DNA of 64,000 nucleotides. Origin: an uncultured Eubacteriales bacterium (GTDB lineage Bacteria; Bacillota; Clostridia; Oscillospirales; CAG-272). This document shows positions 58,882 through 64,000 of this stretch, piece after piece; position 1 is the first letter of the stretch; every line of letters starts with the position of its first letter. The stretch covers positions 52,093-116,092 of the forward strand of contig CAKRQU010000002.1 of assembly GCA_934394585.1 (NCBI GenBank), read 5' to 3'. The notes beneath the pieces were generated by a model that was not told where the DNA came from, made no database searches, and saw nothing but the letters and a program-made list of their open reading frames with translations. The position numbers and the translations under genes were made by a program.

Positions 58882-60774
58882 TCAGGCTTTATATTTAGCG
58901 TCTACATTACCGTTAAATGTACCGCCGGTAATAAATCCTGTGCAGTTCTCGCTGTAAACAGCGTTGGAGCCGCCGTTGATAGTTGTAAATGTACCGCCGG
59001 AAACAGCCAGTTTCACTTTTGCAATAGAGTCTTCATCGTTATTCTGGGGATTGCTCTGGTGAAGTGCGGTGTAGCCCTTGATTGTGCCGCCTGTAACAGT
59101 AAGCTCTGTGGGTAGCTTCGTAGTGTGCTGTGCCACTGCAATGCCGGCGCCTATTGTAGTTGCGCCATTGCCATTGGATTCGACTTCTGTCGGAACACCG
59201 TTACCTGTAATTGTGCCGCCGGTAACATTGAGCTTGCCTGCGCGAAGCTCGATACCTGTGTGACCGCCTGTGATCGTGCCGCTAGTGGTATACTCGGCAT
59301 AGCCTGCGCCGTATATACCGTGACCTGTGCCGGTAAGAACAGCGGATTCATAAATATTGACTTTAATTGCGGGATTTACACTAATATTCGCTCCGTTCAC
59401 ATAAAGACCAGCTCCGACACTACCGCTGGCATCATTTACGCCAGTCAACGTGCCGTAAACATTTATTACAAGAGCATAATCGTTGCCACTGTATTGACTT
59501 TTGGGGTTAACCAATATGCCTGACCACCCCTTGAGTGTCACATCCTTGTCAATGGTCACAACAGCAGGATTTGAAGCCTTATGATCTACCACAATCGGAG
59601 AATAATTGGAAACCGCTTCCTGCATCGTGCCCTTGCCTGTAACTGTCAGTTCGCCCATATACAATCTAATGAATTTATTTTCATTGAATGTAATAGTGTG
59701 ACCGTTCAAATCCAAGGTGAGTTTCAAGCTTGAATTGTTCATCTTCGCACCGTCAGATGTGAAATCTCTCAATACAGTAATGGTATCACCGCTTTTCGCA
59801 CCATATACAGCAGAGGACAGTGAGAAATAATTCTTGCCGTTTACGCTTGCAACAGGAGCATCAAAAGTTATATCAAAAGTTGAAAAACTTGCTGTATTGA
59901 AAGTTACCTTACCGCTGCTCTGGTAGGAACTGCTGATCAGCGAGCCCTCGTGGTAAACCTTCACATTTGACAGGTCTTCGCCAACACCAATTTCGACCGT
60001 AAAAGTTGTGCCCGCATTAGCAGTAACAACGTTTCCGTCCTTATCGAGCAGCTTGATATCATAAGAATAGTACACTTCATTGTTGCCGACTTTTACCACA
60101 CTGCTTGATTTTGGAGTAAGTTTGAATGTATATTCACCATCAGCCAGAGATCCTGCGGGAGCAGTCAAAGCAGCTTCCGCGCGATTTACCGTGAATGTCG
60201 TTGCTTTCGTAGAATCAACAGTCTTGGTCACATTTACATTAAACCCTGTTCCTGCGCCGCCTGTAAAGCCTGCTGCTATATCATAATCTGCAAAAACAGC
60301 CATTTCTTCCCGCTTGAAACCGAGCGTAGCTACAGTGCCGCTTTCTCCGTTGAGCGTGTCGCTCTTACGCCAGTCAGCCATTTCTCCTGTAAAGTTTGTA
60401 AGCGCACTGGCTTTAACGAGATTTTCGCATATATTTCTTGCTTTATCTGCAAAAGTAGCGCCATCTCCGAGCTGTACAGGGTTGTTTATATAAGCAACTA
60501 CTTTGCTCTCGCTCGCATCATATCCGTGTATATATGCTTCGTCGCCTTTTTTCGTCACGATTACGAGGTCTGCCGCGTCGTCGCCGCCGCTGAGTATGTT
60601 GGCGAGCATTTCCGTCACGAGGTTTTTCGCATCGGAAAGAGCCGCAGCTTCGTTTGCTTTTTTCACGAGGTTTGCATAAGTCGGGATCAGCACAGCAGCA
60701 AGTATGGCGATGACTGCGATGACGATGACTAATTCAACAATCGTGAAACCGCGCTTTTGATTGTTTCTTTTCAT
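58882..60774 (-). CDS. large (630-residue) prepilin-like protein with beta-helix region
   Basis: The N-terminus is a class III prepilin signal: KKRG/FTIVELVIVIAVIAILAAVLIPTY preceded by MKRNNQ, with Glu at +5. It is far longer than usual (typical pilins are 130-200). After about 170 residues of pilin-like region come an Ig-like domain (TFTVNRAEAALTAPAGSLADGEYTF) and a C-terminal right-handed beta-helix (ITVLRDFTSDGAKMNN.. with repeated TVTGKGTM, VTGGTITG, VSGGTFT turns). It may be a minor pilin or adhesin tip carried by the short pilin. ATG preceded by AAAGGAG. Confidence 0.87.
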   Translation of the reverse strand: MKRNNQKRGFTIVELVIVIAVIAILAAVLIPTYANLVKKANEAAALSDAKNLVTEMLANILSGGDDAADLVIVTKKGDEAYIHGYDASESKVVAYINNPVQLGDGATFADKARNICENLVKASALTNFTGEMADWRKSDTLNGESGTVATLGFKREEMAVFADYDIAAGFTGGAGTGFNVNVTKTVDSTKATTFTVNRAEAALTAPAGSLADGEYTFKLTPKSSSVVKVGNNEVYYSYDIKLLDKDGNVVTANAGTTFTVEIGVGEDLSNVKVYHEGSLISSSYQSSGKVTFNTASFSTFDITFDAPVASVNGKNYFSLSSAVYGAKSGDTITVLRDFTSDGAKMNNSSLKLTLDLNGHTITFNENKFIRLYMGELTVTGKGTMQEAVSNYSPIVVDHKASNPAVVTIDKDVTLKGWSGILVNPKSQYSGNDYALVINVYGTLTGVNDASGSVGAGLYVNGANISVNPAIKVNIYESAVLTGTGHGIYGAGYAEYTTSGTITGGHTGIELRAGKLNVTGGTITGNGVPTEVESNGNGATTIGAGIAVAQHTTKLPTELTVTGGTIKGYTALHQSNPQNNDEDSIAKVKLAVSGGTFTTINGGSNAVYSENCTGFITGGTFNGNVDAKYKA

Positions 60775-60805
60775 AAATCTTTTTCTCCTTTAATAATAAA
60801 AATTT

Positions 60806-60836
60806 TATTTACATTTCCCCATTGCCGGGGTAAATA
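60806..60836 (-). promoter_or_regulatory. leader hairpin next to the large prepilin start
   Basis: Arms TATTTAC and GTAAATA (7 bp) separated by 17 nt containing CCCC..GGGG, 32 bp before the ATG. Same arms as at 28331-28355 upstream of the short prepilin gene. Confidence 0.5.
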
Positions 60837-60839
60837 CCA

Positions 60840-61040
60840 TAGTTATTTCGCGGCGACCGTGCCGCAGGGCAAACCCTCCACCGCTTCGCGGTCTGTGCCG
60901 CGCAAGGCAAACACCGTAAAATGACAATCCCTCAGTCGCCTGCGGCGACAGCTCCCTTTGCACAAAGGAGCCGAGCAACGTGCTTCGCACATTGCTTAAT
61001 TTCCTTACGCAATGGTGCCAAAATTGGGCGAAAATCCGCA
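60840..61040. repeat. dispersed intergenic repeat of the gut-Firmicutes type
   Basis: Contains AATCCCTCAGTCGCC..GACAGCTCCCTTTG and GAGCCGAGCAACGTGCTTCG (60968 onward), the latter also at 33851-33883. From memory, such elements are frequent in gut Clostridia. No gene is supported here. Confidence 0.6.
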
Positions 61041-61047
61041 AAAAATT

Positions 61048-61093
61048 AAGCAGGCAGAGCTGCACGAAAAAATTCGTGCAGCTCTGCCTGCTT
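61048..61093 (-). terminator. 21-bp perfect hairpin (terminator-like), copy 2
   Basis: Perfect 21-bp inverted repeat (arms 61048-61068 and 61073-61093, loop AAAA). Relative to the copy at 28516, the fourth-block GAGC replaces AACA in one arm and GCTC replaces TGTT in the other, keeping every pair. On the minus strand it is followed by AATTTTTT. Confidence 0.65.
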
Positions 61094-61098
61094 ATCAG

Positions 61099-61248
<150 letters not shown>

Positions 61249-61312
61249 GACCCATTCCCCCTTTGTCAAGCGTTTTTTGCAAAAATTGTCATTATGTCTT
61301 CCGACAACACAC

Positions 61313-61341
61313 ATTATACTATTACATTGCAAAAATGTCAA
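61313..61341 (-). promoter_or_regulatory. consensus promoter of the repeat-containing leader, copy 2
   Basis: Minus strand TTGACA, 17 bp, TATAAT, equivalent to 28754-28782. The leader transcript would carry the ribosome site, repeat ORF and hairpin. Confidence 0.75.
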
Positions 61342-61511
61342 TGCTTTTTTTAACTTTTTGTCATTTTTATTCTTTATCTTGTTTTTCGGCTGCCAAATCG
61401 GCATTTTTGCCGCTCGAACCGACTGCCTTCGATTTTGTTTGTTTCGGCATTCGTTTCCTCCTTTCGCCTTTACAAGTGAAGCCTCCGCAGGCTCCACAAA
61501 TGTCGATTTAA

Positions 61512-63431
61512 TTATGCTCTTTTTCTCTTACGGATGATGAATACAACTACAGTCGCGCCCACTCCGAGAGCAACGACACCGATGATGATCCAGACCCATA
61601 CATTGGTTGAGCCGGTCGGGGGAGAAACGATCCCCGCTTCCACCTTGAATTTGGTGGTGGCATCACCGCTTGCCGTACGAATGGTAAGGGTGTGTTCGCC
61701 TTCTGCCAGCGTTGCGAGGTAGCTTGCTTTCAGCTGAATGATGATGCTGCCTTCGCGCTTTTCATAATTCTCGGCAGTAATGGTCTTGCCGTCTACCAGC
61801 ACTTCGACAAAGTCGGAGAATGCCGCGTCTGACTTGAAGGTCAGTCCGTTTTCATCGCCCTTGCTCCACTTGGCATTTCTGCCGTCTGTGATGCTCGGTG
61901 CGAGCTTGTCGATGGAAACGGTCGTCTTTTTGTAACCGCAGACCTTGCATTCCTCATGCTTTGCTCCGGCTTCGGTGACAGTGGCTTCCTTGTCGATCTT
62001 CCATTCAAAAGCGTGATCTGCTTCGTCGCCTTTCGTTTTGCAGACCGTGCATTCGTGCCAGTGCTTACTGCCGTTGCTTACCCATACGGTTCCCCAGCTG
62101 TGTGCCAGTGCCTCACCGGACTCAAAGGTTTCCGTTCCCTTTTCACCGCAAGAGCAGGAGTAGTAGTATACTGCCTTTGCCGTACAGGTTGCCGCACTCT
62201 TGAGGTATTTCACGTCGGTATTCTTTTCGGTGTAGCTGTGAATATGACCGGTTGCCTCTTTGATTACATATCCGCAAACCGTACAGGTCTGAGGTGTTGT
62301 CTCTGTTGCTGCCGCACCGGGTGTATGAGCCGCTTCGTCCTTCTTATTTCCGCAGGCGGAACACTCGTGCCAGTGCTTTGAGCTGTTCTTCGACCACGTG
62401 GTCCTGTAAGTATGAGCCTCGAGATCGCCGGACTCAAAAGTTTTCGTTCCCTTTTCACCGCAAGAGCAGGAGTAGTAGTATACTGCCTTTTCCGTGCAGG
62501 TAGCAGCTGACTTGAGATATTTTTCGTTCGTATTCTTCTGATTGAAGTTGTGCGTATGACCAAGAGCGGCTTTTATGACATATCCGCAGATGGTGCAAGT
62601 CTGAGGTGTTGTCTCGGTTGCTGCCGCACCGGGCGTATGTGCCGCTTCGTCTTTCTTGTTTCCGCAGACGGAACATTCGTGCCAGTGCTTGCTCTTATCT
62701 TTCGACCACTCGGTCTTGTAGTTATGTGCCGCAAGCTCGCCGTATTTCTGACCGCAGATGGTACAGGTTGCTTTGTCCTTGCAGGTTGCCGTGCCGCCCG
62801 TGTGGTCGGACGTCTTCTTGCCGCAGACATCGCAGTTGTGATCCTTGTTTGCGTCTGCGTGCGCCGCTACGTCCTTTTTATCTCCGCAGACGGAGCACTC
62901 ATGCCAATGGTTTGCACTGTCTGTCGACCACTCGGTCTTGTATACGTGACCTGCGAGGTCGCCGTATTTCTGACCGCATATTGAGCAGGTTGCTTTTTCC
63001 TTGCAGGTTGCCGTGCCGCCCGTGTGGTCGGACGTCTTCTTGCCGCAGACATCGCAGTTGTGATCCTTGTTTGCGTCTGCGTGCGCCGCTACGTCCTTTT
63101 TATCTCCGCAGACGGAGCACTCATGCCAATGGTTTGCACTGTCTGTCGACCACTCGGTCTTGTATACGTGACCTGCGAGGTCGCCGTATTTCTGACCGCA
63201 TATTGAGCAGGTTGCTTTTTCCTTGCAGGTTGCCGTACCGCCCGTGTGGTCGGACGTCTTCTTTCCGCAGACATCGCAGAAGTGATCGTTGTCATTGTCT
63301 TTGTGCGCTGCCAAGTCCTTCTTATCTCCGCAGGTGCACTCGTGCCAATGGTTTGTCTCGTCGGTTGACCAAGTGGTATTGTAAGCATGCGTGTGAGGCT
63401 TATCCTCCCAGATTGCGTATAATGTTAGCCC
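61512..63431 (-). pseudogene. 5'-truncated wall-anchored repeat protein
   Basis: An open frame of 639 codons with no start: it begins GLTLYAIWEDK right after an in-frame TGA at 63432-63434. In related surface proteins (InlB-type repeats ending LYAxW), that motif closes an upstream domain, so the N-terminal part is missing. What remains are at least seven Cys/His-rich repeats (HWHECSVCGDKKD, CDVCGKKTSDHTGG, CSICGQKYGD; near-identical 222-bp units at 62948 and 63170), an Ig-like domain and a C-terminal SPPTGST, membrane helix and RKRKRA tail, a variant sortase signal. A TTG at 63314 could give a shorter product but lacks a signal peptide. Confidence 0.75.
62726..63390 (-). repeat. 222-bp near-identical coding repeats
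   Basis: Three tandem units with a 222-bp period (74 codons), points of match at 62948 and 63170; the two adjacent units are almost identical at the DNA level, marking recent duplication. Each carries two CxxC-type knuckles. Confidence 0.9.
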
Positions 63432-63469
63432 TCACCACGGGTGCTTTTCATAATCCTTTTCATTTTCAT
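63425..63469 (-). pseudogene. truncated start of a DUF4320-like gene
   Basis: Twelve bp after the TadC-like stop a frame begins MKMKRIMKSTRGEG and then stops. In clostridial Tad loci this N-terminus (KKIMKSTRGEGYVD..) begins a membrane-anchored DUF4320 pseudopilin-like protein that follows TadC; this attribution is from memory. Here the frame is cut after GEG, exactly where the wall-protein fragment begins. Confidence 0.6.
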
Positions 63470-63481
63470 CCGATCACCGCC

Positions 63482-64000
63482 TTACATAATTCCGCTAAGG
63501 GAGTTCATCAGCACCTGCCCGATGACTGCAATGTAGATGAGCAAAAAGCACATCATCAGCGCCATCGACAGCTTCTTGACCTTGCGCGGCACAGTGTTTG
63601 CCTGTGCTTTGAGGTTCAGCCGCTGAAGCTCCTTGAACTTCATGGAAAGCGATGTCCAGAGTGCCGTTGTATCCGCAGAATTCTCCACGGTTTCCAATGC
63701 CCTTACGACCTCGCTCAGCCACGCCGAGCCGATTCGTTTGTCAAGGGAATCCAAGGCGTTGCGGATATTACCGCTGCTTCGCATTTCAGCAACCGTAATG
63801 AACAGCTCCTCTTTGAGTTCGGGATGAGCTATCGGGATATACGACTCCAGAATATAGATGATGTCACGGCTGTGCGTGAGCAGTTTTTCAATGTGTCCGA
63901 CCAAACGCGGCAGTTCGTACTCAATATTGGCTCGTTTCTGCCTGATCTTCCGCGTCACCTTTTTGGATTCCGAGAAATACACGAAAAGCGCGATACCGAG
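63482..64000 (-). CDS. tadC: TadC-like type II/IV secretion F-domain protein, 5' partial
   Basis: The frame is open to the right edge (LGIALFVYFSESKK upstream of the first Met), so the gene starts outside. The 172 visible residues show the GspF/TadC C-terminal domain: ANIEYELPRLVGHIEKLLTHSRDIIYILESY, GNIRNALDSLDKRIGSAWLSEVVRALETVENSADTTALWTSLSMKF, and a final membrane helix MALMMCFLLIYIAVIGQVLMNSLSG. TadC proteins are membrane platforms of Tad/Flp pili. Base usage and codon choice look different from the genes before 61 kb. Confidence 0.8.
   Translation of the reverse strand, partial: LGIALFVYFSESKKVTRKIRQKRANIEYELPRLVGHIEKLLTHSRDIIYILESYIPIAHPELKEELFITVAEMRSSGNIRNALDSLDKRIGSAWLSEVVRALETVENSADTTALWTSLSMKFKELQRLNLKAQANTVPRKVKKLSMALMMCFLLIYIAVIGQVLMNSLSGIM

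Overview
The window looks like chromosome from an uncultured, gut-type, spore-forming Gram-positive bacterium of the class Clostridia (Oscillospirales/Christensenellales-like). The reasons are CotF-type spore-coat genes, PPi-type phosphofructokinase, ECF vitamin transporters, lipoboxes rather than outer-membrane proteins, strong AGGAGG ribosome sites with many TTG/GTG starts, near-consensus TTGACA-17-TATAAT promoters, and intergenic repeats of a kind I recall from gut Firmicutes. No species can be assigned from sequence alone.

Layout. 0-3.9 kb: a degenerate E2-like acyltransferase (cut by the window edge) and a zinc/manganese ABC importer with two small accessory proteins. 3.9-18.3 kb: housekeeping genes (HD hydrolase, SDR, HAD phosphatase, phosphopantetheinyl transferase facing acyl carrier protein, a trio of small unknown proteins, TagO/WecA-like transferase, TrpS, aminotransferase, MecA-like adaptor, family 4 uracil-DNA glycosylase, PPi-PFK, FAD dehydrogenase). 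18.5-20.1 kb: LexA-like S24 regulator coupled to an SMC/ABC-like ATPase. 20.2-25.9 kb: five-gene operon with a split intrinsic-factor-like surface pair (alpha-toroid protein plus DUF4430 protein) and a complete ECF transporter. 25.9-30.2 kb: LysR regulator, SmpB, tmRNA, a short prepilin-like protein, two CotF-type proteins, DapB. 30.4-33.0 kb: HprK-like kinase, PqqD-like protein and a signal-peptidase/nucleotidyltransferase fusion.

33.0-34.0 kb is a gene-free block of dispersed repeats between two identical terminator hairpins. 34.0-55.2 kb is one long minus-strand surface-glycan locus read from the 55 kb end: 4-aminotransferase, acetyltransferase and phosphoglycosyl transferase (a bacillosamine-like initiating sugar), four glycosyltransferases, a Wzy-like polymerase, LicD, a 1688-residue phosphodiester glycosidase with cell-wall-binding repeats, a Wzx flippase, and CapE/CapF/CapG enzymes for UDP-N-acetyl-L-fucosamine, with a Thr-rich secreted phosphatase inserted among them. 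55.3-58.8 kb is a MerR-controlled operon (aldo/keto reductase, a 50-residue protein, an ECF S component, DUF1893, NUDIX). 58.9-64 kb holds a 630-residue prepilin-like protein, a 5'-truncated repeat-rich wall protein and the end of a TadC-like gene; a junction near 63.43 kb looks recombinant or chimeric.

Most unusual: (1) the intrinsic-factor-like pair in an ECF operon; (2) the HprK/PqqD/S26-NTase set; (3) twin leaders upstream of the two prepilin genes, each with a consensus promoter, a small ORF built on a TCTG tetranucleotide tract (14.5 and 19.5 units), and a 21-bp hairpin whose stem differs between copies by compensated changes.
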